Assembly: GCA_035771175.1 (NCBI GenBank)
Contig: CM069593.1
Coordinates: 49,883,054 to 49,947,053 of the forward strand
DNA from: Paratinospora sagittata
Taxonomy: Eukaryota > Streptophyta > Magnoliopsida > Ranunculales > Menispermaceae
DNA: 64,000 nt
Direction of reading: 5' to 3'
The notes under the pieces are model-generated. The model ran no database searches. It was not told the DNA's origin and saw only the letters and a program-made list of their open reading frames with translations. This document shows positions 13,839 through 25,174 of the stretch, in pieces (the stretch's first letter is position 1; the number at the start of each line of letters is the position of its first letter). Made by a program: the position numbers and the translations under genes.

Positions 13839-14018
13839 ATCCCTACTTGAGACAGACACTATAACAGGAACCACTTAAGACCCAAATGGTCCCTACTTGA
13901 GGCAGGCACTATAACAGGAACCACTTAAGACCATAACAGGAACCACTTAAGACCCAAATGGTCCCTACTTGAGACAGACACTATGACAGAAACCACTTAA
14001 GACCCAAATTGTAGGTAG
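13839..14018. repeat. 50-bp tandem repeat array
   Basis: Three full units starting with 'tccctacttgag' lie at 13,840, 13,890 and 13,962. Each carries 'acaggaaccacttaagacc' (the last with one change). An extra partial duplication of that 19-mer between units 2 and 3 lengthens the spacing from 50 to 72 bp. Confidence 0.85.
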
Positions 14019-15360
14019 ACATCGGCCTCCTACTTACTTGAGGGAAGATAACTCCCACTTACTGTACTTCTTGATGATAAATTAATTATATATCTACTCT
14101 CTTTAGTTTTGAAAAGCATATTTGTGTATGTTGGCATAGTTGTGTGATCCAAAACCCTACATACCCATCCGAAGCATTCCCCATGTTTAACTAGCATTGT
14201 TTTCTGTAAATACAACACATGTAAAAGTCCAACATGCTAATAATATAATAATCTTCTTGGACGAAATGAAGATAAATATACAGTTAATTTTTTATTAGTC
14301 TTGTTATGTTGTTTTGCAGTAGAGCAGTTATTGTAAAGGAGTATACTCAGGTTGTTTTCCATTCAAACTTGTGATTTTTATACCACAATTTTTACATCAC
14401 GAAGTAATCACAACCATTGCAATTAAACTCCACATTCTATAATTAGTTTTTTTTCTACAAATTATCATATACATAAATGTAATTAATTAAAGAAAAATAT
14501 TAATTTAATTATAATTTTTGCTATTACATATATAATTATACATGTATATTATATATAGATAAATAATTTAATAAATAATTTTCAAAATATATAATAAATC
14601 ATCTAATAAATATATTTTATAATTAAATAAACATTTTTTTTTATAATGGAAAAGAGATAGTAAACAGGCTTCCATGCAAAAGCAGGAGATTTTTAGACTT
14701 TTGGGTCCATCTTTTGCTACCTTTCCAACTAAGGGGCACTTGTGACCTGTCCTTTTCTTCCCCACAATTCAAAAGAGATGACAAAGTAGTAGTAGTAGTA
14801 GTCACCAATCCCAAAAACACAATTCACTTTTACTTTTTGAAAATTTATCCTTTCTGTTTTAAAAATCCTTATTTCTTCCTACCAAGTGAACATGAAGGGC
14901 ACCCATCTCTGGCATCAAGTGGGAATGGGTCCAACTGAAATGGCCCACTCTACAATTTAAAAGTACTATACCGCAAAGAAATATATATATATATATATAT
15001 ATATATACTTTTAGATCAATCAACTTAAAATAAAATGGGAATTAATGATAAATATAATGAAAATGATTTCATCTCACGTTCTATCTTCTTTCAAAAGTCA
15101 GAGCTAAATTGACACCACTAAGATGAATCTATACCACGAAGATTTTAGGATTAATGCTTATGAAATTTAAAAGCTATTTGTATAAGTTAAGGTCGAATGA
15201 TTCGACAATGTGTAATATTGTGTATCTCTTTCAATCGTTATCATTTTTACCTTCACGTAGTAAATAATAATAGTTATTAAAATTTCATGCTCTCTACAAT
15301 TGATAGAAATTCGAGAACTTTTTCAACAAGTTTTAAAACTTTTCCCACGGCTTTTCATGT

Positions 15361-17666
15361 CTTCTTTTATTGCGGTGAAAAAGGAACGGACAAAGAGCCG
15401 CAGAGTCTGGCAGTAAATGCCACACGCCTGTAGTTGTAGTAATAGTAGTAGTAATTCTGCTTAATTTTGTGTTTAACAACTAAGGAGAGCAAAGGTTGTT
15501 GAGCTTTTTTTTTTTTTTTGCTGTAAATGCTGTAAACGCTTCTGCTTTCCCTTGTTGTTATGTGATTTTCCACATTGTTTAACTGAGTTTCTTACTGGGT
15601 TGTCTACATGATCTTCATTTTACACTACTACTAGTAGTAGTAGCCAACTTGTTCAGCTGTTCAGTTTCTTGTTCAAGTGGGCAGTACTGGCACAGCTTTA
15701 CTTTTGTGGGGTTTCAAAATCTTGCTCTATCTCTCTGCAGATTCTTCTTCTTATGACCCTGTTGTCTGGAATATTAAAAATGTATGTGGTTTTTTAAGGG
15801 TTATTTCAAAGGTCAGAGAGCTGGGTTTCTTGTCTGCAAAAAGTTGAAGCAGGTAAAATTTTACTGTTTTTTTTTTTTTTTTGTTCTTGAAGTCTCAGAA
15901 TATTTCAGTTTTGGATGAAATTTATGGGATTTTGACATATGGGTTTTAAGGTTTGAGGTTCTTCTTGAATTGGGTTCCAGTATTTTTGTTTGTTCTTCAA
16001 CCTTTTTGTCTCTTTTTGAACTAAAAGAGATAAATGATTCTGAAATTGCTCAGATTGGTGTTTGTTTTCAGCAAATTAGGCCAAGATTGACTTCTTAAAG
16101 TTGAAACACCAGGTTTCTATGGAAGCATATGAACATTAGAGGGAGGGATTAATGGTTTGTTGATCATGTTTTTGCCAAATGTGCTGCTTGTAATTTGCTT
16201 TGAACATCTTGATTATACTGCATTTTGATGTCACCATGAGTTACTCCAAGCTATGGTTGTCACATGGTCAATTGTTACGAGTTTATGCGAAAAATATCGT
16301 TCTTACAAAGAGGTTTAGAACATCTTGTACTGTAATGACTTCAGTGTTTGTGTTGTTTGGAAGCTGAGATTGGTTAGCATCGGTAGCCTCTGGATCAGAA
16401 GGTTTTAGCAAGTATTTGGGTATCTATGTCCAAGTCATTTACTTGATCAGTTTATTTTCAGCTATTTTATTCACTTTTGAATTCTTGAGTTCCTCCATGA
16501 CCAACTTTAATTTTTCAATTGTGAAGGTCTCTTTTCCATTTTTTCCATTGTAAGTAAATCCAAATACCTTATGAACTTCACTTTGCTTTTATCTTTTGGA
16601 CATAATGTGCTATTTTTGCTGGTATTTAATTCATGATAATGTTTCCTTGCATTTTTGTAAAGTTATCTTCTCCATTTGCCTTGCTGGTTAGTCATGTACT
16701 TTTCATTTGTCCAAACTTCTTCCTTGTTTTCATCAATTTTGTTTTCGATATTTTGTTTCAATTGAAAATAGTATGATATTTCTATTGTTTGCTTCATTAT
16801 ATTTTGCTTAAAAGATCCTTCTATTGGTTTCTTCTGAAATCCACAAGTCGCAAACAAAGAATCTTTCAACATTGTAGGAGTAATTGATCAGTCATACTAA
16901 TAGTTAATGTATTTTATTTTCATCAAGTTACTTATTTTAATTGGCATCTGGAGTCTGGACTGAGTTTAAAGCTCTTCAAAAGTTACAACTGTGATTTTCG
17001 AGAATCTCTACCAAATCCTAGTTTCTTCGTCGGTGAACTTTTTGAAATGTATAATAACTTACTGTATATTGCCTGTATTTTCTTGAATTTTTGATAAATG
17101 TTGATACTTCCACTTCCAGTGAAGTCAAAGGCACAACTTGGAGGTCTCCATTGAATTTTTCTGGACCAGATGTTACTTGCAAAATGGCAAATGATCATCT
17201 TCCTGCTTCTACTTATTGCAGATGCATCAGGTACTTCATTTATGCATTGATGCTTTTTGGTTATGGCCTTCATTGGATTATCTTTTATTTATTGCCCTAG
17301 GTTTTTTTGAGCTAGAGGTTGAGAATTGTGAAATATTCTTTAAATTCTCATTCTGCCATTTTTTCTATTTGGTTGAGGCATGATAGTAGTTCAGACTATT
17401 TGCGACACAATTCACTGCCTAATTAGAATAGGGATAATCCTTATCGTAACTTCTTTCGGACCTTGAGCTTTTGATGATGGTGAATTTCTAGCTAGATTGA
17501 TGAATTTTTTTAAAGAATTATTGTTGCAACTTAAATTCTGATTTGGTTCTTCAGTTCCAACTTTATAGTGTTCCATTGTTGTTGTTTTGTTTAGTATTCT
17601 TCTTCATGTATGCTCTTTTATATTGCTTACATACTTATGTGGAACTGTTTCCTTAAACAATTCTAG
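15361..17666 (+). other. 5' region of the glucanase gene (5' UTR exon and unresolved leader exon)
   Basis: The segment before 15,852 looks like promoter plus a non-coding first exon, ending at a good donor (AAGCAG|GTAAAA, 15,852/15,853). The exon that should encode the signal peptide lies between here and 17,667 but was not located. Exon 2 needs a preceding exon ending one base into a codon. A hydrophobic, leader-like frame starts at 16,168 (MFLPNVLLVIC) but has no canonical donor in the right phase. Confidence 0.4.
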
Positions 17667-19350
17667 GTGCATTTGTGGGAATAAATATAGGCATGGAGAT
17701 GACAGACTTACCATCAGCAATGGATGTGGTGGCAATCCTGAAATCTCATCATATAACTCATGTCCGACTCTTTGATGCAGACCGTCACATGCTAAATGCT
17801 CTTGCAAACACAGGGATTGAAGTTATGGTTGGAGTCACGAATGAAGAGTTACTTGGAATTGGAAAATACCCTTCAGCAGCAGCCGCTTGGGTCAATAAGA
17901 ACGTGGCTGCTTACTTACCCGAAACCAATATCACAGCTATTGCAGTTGGCAGTGAGGTCTTAACTACTATTCCACGAGCTGCTTCTATTCTGGTTTTGGC
18001 AATGGGCTACCTTCACCGTGCTCTTGTGGCTACAAATCTTAACTTCCAGGTCAAAGTTTCGAGCCCCCATTCCATGGACATTATATCCAGGCCCTTTCCT
18101 CCATCAACTGCCACTTTTAATTCCACATGGAACACTACCATGTACCTATACCTCCAGTTTTTGAAGAATACCGGCTCATTTTTCATGTTAAATGCCTACC
18201 CTTATTATGGCTACACCACCGGAAATGGCATATTCCCAATAGACTATGCTCTTTTCAAGCCACTGGTTTCCACCAAACAGATAGTTGATCCAAACACTGC
18301 ATTTCGTTACAACAGCATGTTTGATTCTATGGTTGATGCTGCTTATTACTCCATCGAAGCACTTAATTTTTCTGGGACTCCCGTTGTTGTAACAGAATCA
18401 GGGTGGCCTTGGCTTGGTGGTTCCAATGAACCCGATGCCACGGTGGAAAATGCAGAGATTTACATTAACAATTTAATCCGCCGTGTATTAAATAATACAG
18501 GTCCCCCTAGCCAGCCACGGATACCTATTAGCACTTACATATATGAGCTGTTTAATGAGGATAAGAGGCCAGGGCCTATATCTGAGAAGAACTGGGGTCT
18601 GTTCCATACAAATGGAACTGAAGTTTATTCTCTGAATTCAATTACTTTGGATAAGATAACGGGGGACTCTGGAGGTGTTGGGGTTTTCTGTGTTGCAAAG
18701 CAAGATGCAGAGGAAAGTGCTTTGGAAGCTGGTTTAGACTGGGCTTGTGGGCAAGGGAAGGCAAGTTGCGGTGCCATTCAAGAGGGGCAATCTTGTTATG
18801 AGCCCGATACTCTTCAGAACCATGCTTCCTATGCATACAATGACTATTATCAGAGAAAGAAGAGTGCTGGCGGTACCTGTGATTTTGGTGGTACTGCCGT
18901 GACTACCACTGTTGATCCCAGTAAGTTTTCATAGTGGTTTTTTCAATTAGAATCATTTCTCAAACTTTTTAATAACGTTGCTTTAATATCTGGTACTGAA
19001 TGTTTTGAGTATGGCAAAGCTAACAGATCCTGTTATAGTTAATGGTAAAGTGTATGGGGTAGTACCTGTGATTTTGATTGGGTTTGCTTTGAGTTTTGAT
19101 CTAACCTGAGTGTTTAAAGTTTTTTTCTCGGAACAGCATGCCTATGTTTCATTTAAGTTTGGATCTCTCTAGAGCATATTCTGTTTGATTTTGGTATATT
19201 CGGTATTTGAGAAATTCGAGTTTGGTTTGATATCTAATCAAGAGAAACTCGAACCTGAGTTCTGGTCTGATTTCAGGTTCAAAATGCCACAACAAGCCTT
19301 TTCCATCAACAAAAGATGGATTGTGGAATACAGGTGTTAGAAACAGTTGA
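17667..19350 (+). CDS. Beta-1,3-glucanase (GH17) with C-terminal X8/CBM43 domain, lacking its leader exon
   Basis: A predicted cell-wall glucan endo-1,3-beta-glucosidase hydrolysing beta-1,3-glucan (callose). The main exon is 17,667-18,920 (acceptor TTCTAG; donor CCCA|GTAAGT) and a short final exon is 19,277-19,350. The mature start GAFVGINIG is typical of the family. The proton donor Glu is in AVGSEV (GAG at 17,953) and the nucleophile Glu is in VVTESGWP (GAA at 18,395). The X8 carbohydrate-binding domain starts at VFCVAK, with regularly spaced Cys, NDYYQ and GTCDFGG motifs, and its last Cys (SKC) is in the final exon. It most resembles the Arabidopsis At3g13560 group. After that Cys only about 18 residues follow, so there is no hydrophobic GPI-anchor tail. 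If the intron is retained, the protein ends shortly after 18,920. The signal-peptide exon upstream is not resolved. Confidence 0.85.
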
Positions 19351-19420
19351 ACCTAAAAGCTATAGCTGATAGGTGGAAGCCTAACAAAGCATATCAAGCT
19401 ACTATTAACAAAGGGAACAT
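19334..19420. repeat. Dispersed repeat copy overlapping the glucanase 3' end
   Basis: This sequence, from 'gttagaaac' through 'acctaaaagctatag' to 'gcatatcaagcta', recurs near 38,852-38,935 and, more diverged, near 38,620-38,720. The glucanase stop codon TGA (19,348-19,350) falls inside the shared block. The family is not identified. Confidence 0.65.
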
Positions 19421-19937
19421 TGCAACATAGTTAACAGTCGGCTAAAAGATATCCATGAGCATAACATTAGGTAACTTCCAATATAAAAACAGCTGAAGAA
19501 AATAGCAAGGAAAGAGTTCTATCATTGGTTGCCTCAAAACAATGATAAAAAAGAAAACTAAAAGAGAGTTTTGGTCTTGTGTAAAACAAGTATTTAAAAA
19601 ATCTTTAGGACATTCTAATTGAAAGTTGAGGTCATAATTTATTGAATTGGAGTTGTCATCATAAACGCCAAAACCAAAATGTACCAATCTATATGAGCCA
19701 AGACTGAGTCAGCTCACATTTAGTTTTATTGGGTAAAGCCTGATTTCTATTGCTCATACATATGTGGTTTGGTTTTCATCGGTTAAAGCTGAGCTTGAAT
19801 TGAGGGGAAGCCTAGCTGCATGATGATTGTTAAATAAGGTGCTCGTCACTTGTAGAAGCCTAGCTGTGGGGGGCCCAAAATCTTTCAATGCCATAAACAG
19901 TAGATCGTAAAAATGAAGGCGTTCATAATCATGCCAA
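19351..19937. other. Intergenic stretch before the assembly gap
   Basis: No gene supported. It contains the rest of the dispersed repeat and AT-rich DNA, and ends at the assembly gap. Confidence 0.6.
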
Positions 19938-20037
19938 NNNNNNNNNNNNNNNNNNNNNNNNNNNNNNNNNNNNNNNNNNNNNNNNNNNNNNNNNNNNNNN
20001 NNNNNNNNNNNNNNNNNNNNNNNNNNNNNNNNNNNNN
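19938..20037. other. Assembly gap (100 N)
   Basis: Exactly 100 N bases, the usual placeholder for a gap of unknown size. The distance between the glucanase and TBL genes is therefore uncertain. Confidence 1.
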
Positions 20038-21466
20038 GTCAATCAAACTAAACAAAAATTTAAATTAATATTTTAATTTTTATATTTAAATTTATTTTTT
20101 TAGTACTTATAATTTCATTGTCATCTTATAATTTTTTTAAAAAAATTATAAAGTGTACATTATATTTATTTTATGTGCACATGTCCAAAAATAATAATTT
20201 GATTAAAATAAAATTATATTTTAATTTACAAATCAATTAACTCAAACTGAACCAAATATGTACAACCTAATTTAAATCCATTTATCATAATTGATTAATT
20301 TGATTTGTTTTAATTAAACTTGGTTTGAAGAGGAACTTGTCCCTACACTAGGAATATATATATATCTAGCAGAAAAACTAAAACATTAAAAATAGTTCCA
20401 AAAATCCGTTAAAAATTATTATTTTTATTTTAAACGTAAAATTTATATTAAGAAAGTTTTCCTAACCCAGACAATTGAGATCATCATAACGGTGGGTTGC
20501 TTAGTCCTGCATGCAAGTCATGGGTCCTGCAGTTAAATTTTAATGTTATATAGTAGACAACATAAAATTGTCTCCGTTGTGTTCGTTATAATTCGTGCAG
20601 TTGCCTTTTTCGACGTTGAAACTGCAACCAACACGCGTGAAGTCACGATTTTAAACCCGAAAGTCACGGTGCTTCTGTTCTTCCGAGTCCTCGGCATAGA
20701 ACGTTGATAATCGTAGCCACCTAACCATCCTTTCAACCACTTTGGTTAGTAATTTCTCCAAGCATTTGGAATGCAAATGGAAAGTATATAGCTCTTGTAT
20801 ATAAAACAATCAATTGAATGAATAAGGGTATTTCTTCTACCTTAGAAAAGGTTAGTTATGCAACTCTTCTTAACTATGTTGTAAGAATTGTCACATAACA
20901 ATAATTAATGTCATGGGTCTTACATGTCCTCCATTGTTCTTATCTATTAGATATATTTGCAACTTCTGAATTTTGGGTAATCTAAATTTTAAACAACTAA
21001 TTTATTTAGTTCATAGTCTCAACAAAGCATCAGGTGCTTCTTTGCAAGGGCTTTGTTATTTTTTGTTATAAAAATGAGTTATTATTAAACAACTAATAAG
21101 ATTTTATTTGAGAGAGCTTTTATAAAACGTTTTTTTGAAAAGTATTTTTACCAAAAGTGTTTTTTAAAAAAGTTTATCTCTTTCAACTTTTTATAAAAGT
21201 TAAATTTTTATTTTTATTTTTATTTTTTATCATAGTTTAAGTAGAAATAAGTGTTGTCAAATAACTCTAAAATTATTTTTGCTTTAAATACATTTTAATA
21301 AAACTCTTCGAAATAGAACCTAAATATCAGCATTTGAAAATCTGAGAAAAATAGAAAAACAAATAGAAGGCTAAGTTCTTTTTATAAAGTGGGAAAGAAC
21401 CCTAAACCCATTGATTGGCAAGTGGGCACCTACCTAAAGGTGCCTCACAACAAGGTCTCACCTACT

Positions 21467-21518
<52 letters not shown>

Positions 21519-21769
21519 TTCCTTATATTTTAGTGGCCAACACAATAAACAAGCCCAAAAACATCTCAATTGCTAGACATCATGGCAGCAGTAAAAAGAG
21601 CACAAGGCCCACCTCACCGTGATTGAAGCCGAAATGAAAAAAAGTACACTTTAGTCAACTTAGCTTCTTATTCTTCTTCACTTGTTCTTTTACTTAGGTC
21701 CCTTCTTCACATCTAAAGCTTTGTAGGCTCACTAACTATTTCCTTAGAAACCTCATTTCTCTTAATTTG
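20038..21769. other. Intergenic region and TBL promoter, with CT microsatellite
   Basis: AT-rich, with no recognisable gene. A pure (CT)n tract of about 44 bp occupies 21,471-21,514, about 255 bp before the TBL start codon, and may be promoter or 5' UTR. The open frames across it are low-complexity artefacts. Confidence 0.6.
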
Positions 21770-23966
21770 ATGGAGTATCACAGACCCTTTTCTTTTTGGT
21801 TCTTACTGATCATCTTCTGCATCATCTTCTATCTTTGCTTCTCACATTGCAAGGCCATAAAAGTAGAGTTAACTGATGATGATGATCGGGAGGAGCCATG
21901 GTTCGATGAGAATGACGACGATGGTGAAGTTGGCATGATTCAAACTCGAAAAGCTTCACGAGATAGTTGCGATTTGTCGAGCGGAAAATGGGTTTACGAC
22001 GGTTCTTACCCGCTTTATAGTCCCTCTTGCCCTTATCTTAGTACTAGAATAAGTTGTCAAAAAAATGGAAGACCAGATTCTGACTATGAGAAGTGGAGAT
22101 GGAAGCCTCATGGTTGTTCAGTTCCAAGGCAAGTAACAAAAAACTATCTACATTATCCTTATATTAAGCTTTTTTGAAGTGTATATTATTTATCAATTTA
22201 AAATGGGTGGTTACATGATTTATGTGAAGTTATTAACCAAATTTACTTCTTGCAAGAATTGGGTGTTAATTTAATTAATGAGGAAATTTGTGGTTTAAAA
22301 TTTTTTTTAAAAAAACTTGTTTTTCATCTAAAGTATTTTACCTGTTCTTCTTATAATTCAGGTTTCACGCACTAGACTTCCTTGGAAGAATGAGAAGGAA
22401 AAGGATAATGCTAGTAGGAGATTCTATAATGAGGAACCAATGGGAGTCTCTAGTTTGTCTGGTTGAATCAGTCATGCCACCAGGAAGAAAAATGGTTACT
22501 TACAATGGTCCAACCATGGCCTTCCATGCACTGGTAAGAGTGTTGATTCCTTAATCCATCTAATTACTCTGCTTCAAGCTGTTCTGTTAATTGGTAATTT
22601 TGATGCAGAGATCATATTACATATCCTAATTAGCATTAGAGTTTTCAACATAACAAGAACAAGCATTGCAGGATTTTAACACTTCAATCGAGTTCGCTTG
22701 GGCTCCATTTCTGGTCGAAATTGTAAACGGACCGCAGAATGAAAGAGTACTACACTTGGATTCGATCGAAGAGAACGCCAGACTTTGGAGAGGAGTTGAT
22801 ATTCTTGTCTTCGATTCAGCACACTGGTGGACACATAGCGATAAACGGAGCTCGTAAGTCTTAGATTAGACCCTTGGATTTTCATGTAATTAGTTGTTAA
22901 TTTCGATACTAAAATCATCCATATGTTGAATTAATTGCAGGTGGGACTACTGTATGGAGGGAAAGAATGTGTTGAGAAATTTGAACCCAATGGTTGCTTA
23001 TGAGAAGGGACTTACTACATGGGCCAAGTGGGTAGATTTAAACCTTGATCCCCAAAGAACTCGTGTCATTTTTCGAACCATGTCGCCCCGGCACAACAGG
23101 TAACTAAACTGCCTTCATGATCATTATACTCAACTTAATTAAACCTTTCCTCCAACTACATATATCAGCTCCATAAATCTGGTTCCTTCACTCTACTTGA
23201 TCAAGGGGTAAGTCGACTCTTAAATGGACATATGTCCTTGCCCTTCACGTAGTCTAAGTAAGAGATTCATGTTATAGTTGATCAGACAAAGACTTTATTT
23301 GGTTGAGCATTTGTAAAGTGTTTTTGTACCAAAAACAGATTTTGGAGCATTTGACAACATCTGCATTTAGATAAAATTACATTGAAAAAATAATTTTTTT
23401 TTCTGTTTTTTGGGAAGATATGAAACCAGCTTTTTTAAAAAGTTTTTTCGCTAGAATCGCTTATCGGAAAAGGATTTTAATAAAGTTGCACTAGAGGGCC
23501 CAAAGTTTTACCACCTAATACAATTCTCCTTCTTTATGGGCTATAGACTACCGTGTTTAAAGATATACAAATATGTTAATTTTTTTTTTTCTTCAAATGT
23601 TTCTTTTGAGTTTAACTTTTAGAACTATGGTGTCTTTACAGAGACAATGGGTGGAAATGCTACAACCAAAAGGAGCCTATAGAATACTTCAGTCACCAAC
23701 CTCACATTCCAGGGCAATTCTTTGTTCTACAAGATGTGTTGAAGAGAATGAGCTTTCCAGTTTACTTGCAAGACATCACAAGAATGTCCACATTTCGGAG
23801 AGACGGGCATCCTTCGATATACGGTAGAGCACTGGATCAAAAGGAGAGATTACACATGAAGGACTACACTTCAGATTGTAGTCACTGGTGCCTTCCTGGT
23901 GTTCCTGATATTTGGAACGAGATGTTGAATGCAGCATTGCTAAATATGAAGGAATACTCAAGCTGA
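21770..23966 (+). CDS. Trichome birefringence-like (TBL) polysaccharide O-acetyltransferase, TBL36-like
   Basis: A Golgi type II membrane protein of the TBL/DUF231 family, whose members O-acetylate cell-wall polysaccharides. Exons: 21,770-22,128, 22,362-22,533, 22,672-22,853, 22,941-23,099 and 23,642-23,966. The joined frame is 398 codons plus TGA, and phase holds at every junction. A membrane anchor lies at about residues 7-27 (FSFWFLLIIFCIIFYLCF). An acidic stem follows, then the Cys-rich PMR5N/TBL domain (SCDLSSGKWVYDGSYPLY). The catalytic GDS motif is in LVGDSIMRNQWES and the DxxH motif is in DCSHWCLPGVPD. The first intron uses a GC donor (CCAAG|GCAAGT). ATG 21,770 is the first in-frame Met before the anchor. 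The GDSIMRNQWES region and SIEFAWAP most resemble TBL36 as I remember it; the substrate is unknown. Confidence 0.9.
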
Positions 23967-24817
23967 TGATCTAAATGAAGAAGAAGAATGTTTTTAGTTA
24001 ATAGAGTGGAGATATATATAGGTGTGCAATGTATGGAGTATGGAGTGTGCATGATGATGAGCTTCTTTTTCTTTTCTTTTTTTTTCTGTTTTGAAGTTTC
24101 ATGCTCTAGCGCAGGTTTTCTGATCAGTTCTAGTTTCTGTATGGCAAGATGAATATTTGTAACTTTGACGACAGCCTTTTCAAACATTAACAAGAATTGG
24201 AATGAGTCTGCAATCTTTGCAGCTCTACATTATCTTTATATATATATATGTTAATTTGCAGTAGCTCAGCTTGTGTGCTGCTAGTAATACATGTCTGCAT
24301 ATCTATGTATATAACCTTTAAAAACGGTGTTTTTACTTTTACAATCTTAGTGCCATTGATGTAATAAATAAACATATAGTACGCTATTACTTATTTGTTG
24401 AAATAAATAAGTAATATAAATATGTGGACACTTACTGTTATTTAAGCAATGGGGTCACATTCTTATTTCTTTTTTCTTGTGAGAAATTTAATAAAATTGT
24501 TCTGATTTTGATTTTTTCTTTCTTTTTTTGAGTTATGTTTGAATTTCGGATCCTGTTAAAGAAAAAAATATAGAGTTTTTAAATAGTCTATTTTAATAGA
24601 CAAATGCTGATTAATGAGATAATTGAATTGCTTTAAATTAAATGTATTAAATAAATATTACTCTTCTGAAAAAGAAAAAGAAGAAGAGGTCCGTCATTTG
24701 GTATAAGCTGAACCACCTGCAATGCAACACTAAGAAACATACAGTAGGACACGCTGCCATATAATACTACAATACCGATCTCAAGTGTTGATAATCAAAA
24801 CGACCAATATCCGATCC
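23967..24817. other. TBL 3' flank and intergenic DNA
   Basis: The TBL 3' UTR probably extends a few hundred bases past 23,966. The rest is AT-rich with a short (TA)n run near 24,238 and a GA-rich patch near 24,670. No gene seen. Confidence 0.6.
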
Positions 24818-24984
24818 GCACGTGTGGCGATCCGAGTCGTGAATTTTGAGCTCAAATTTAGCGACAAATCCAAACCACCGCACGTGTGGTTCCCTTCTGT
24901 TGCAATCGAATTCCAAAGGGACACGCGTCGCGTGAAGGGGAGCGGCAGGACGTGCGTGGCGAAGACACTTGGCGGAAACGTGTC
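24818..24984 (+). promoter_or_regulatory. ABRE / G-box cluster with CE3-like element
   Basis: Within 167 bp there are two G-box ABREs, CACGTGTGG at 24,819-24,827 and 24,881-24,889, plus ACGTGCG at 24,950 and ACGTGTC at 24,978-24,984. Between them is GACACGCGT (24,920-24,928), the reverse complement of the CE3 coupling-element core (ACGCGTGTC). The cluster is about 160-330 bp upstream of the TATA box and more GC-rich than its surroundings. Paired ABREs, or an ABRE with CE3, are the known minimal unit for ABA-responsive transcription through ABI5/AREB bZIP factors. Its function here is inferred. Confidence 0.75.
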
Positions 24985-25144
24985 AATCGGAGGGTCGATT
25001 ACTGCTCTGTTGTGGACCTGAAATCCGTCTATCAAATCTGATTTAATTGCTCTAACCATCCCCTACAGCGTAGGGCCCACACACACTCACAGGGGATAAC
25101 GATGGTAAGTGTAAGAAGAAGCAGACTGGAAATTAACGCAGCAG

Positions 25145-25152
25145 TATAAAAA
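25145..25152 (+). promoter_or_regulatory. Candidate TATA box of the ABI5-like gene
   Basis: TATAAAAA sits downstream of the ABRE cluster and about 30 bp before a likely transcript start near 25,175-25,185. Confidence 0.6.
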
Positions 25153-25174
25153 GGGGGGACGAACTACTGTGAGA

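Larger units (their letters stand above)
10464..15360. other. Intergenic region with MITEs and tandem repeats
   Basis: Upstream of the minus-strand Myb/SANT gene and of the plus-strand glucanase. It holds two MITE-like elements (11.3 and 13.5 kb), a 50-bp tandem repeat (13.84-14.02 kb), AT microsatellites (about 13,287-13,309 and 14,980-15,006) and an AGT run near 14,787. The segment 12,530-12,960 is less AT-rich and has short minus-strand frames, one with a GTAAG donor-like end near 12,505, so a promoter or gene remnant is possible. No protein family is recognisable. Confidence 0.5.

Noticed and set aside
16168..16230. Leader-like frame MFLPNVLLVIC as glucanase exon 1
   Set aside because: No GT or GC donor gives the required phase before the in-frame stop, so it is not included in the gene model.
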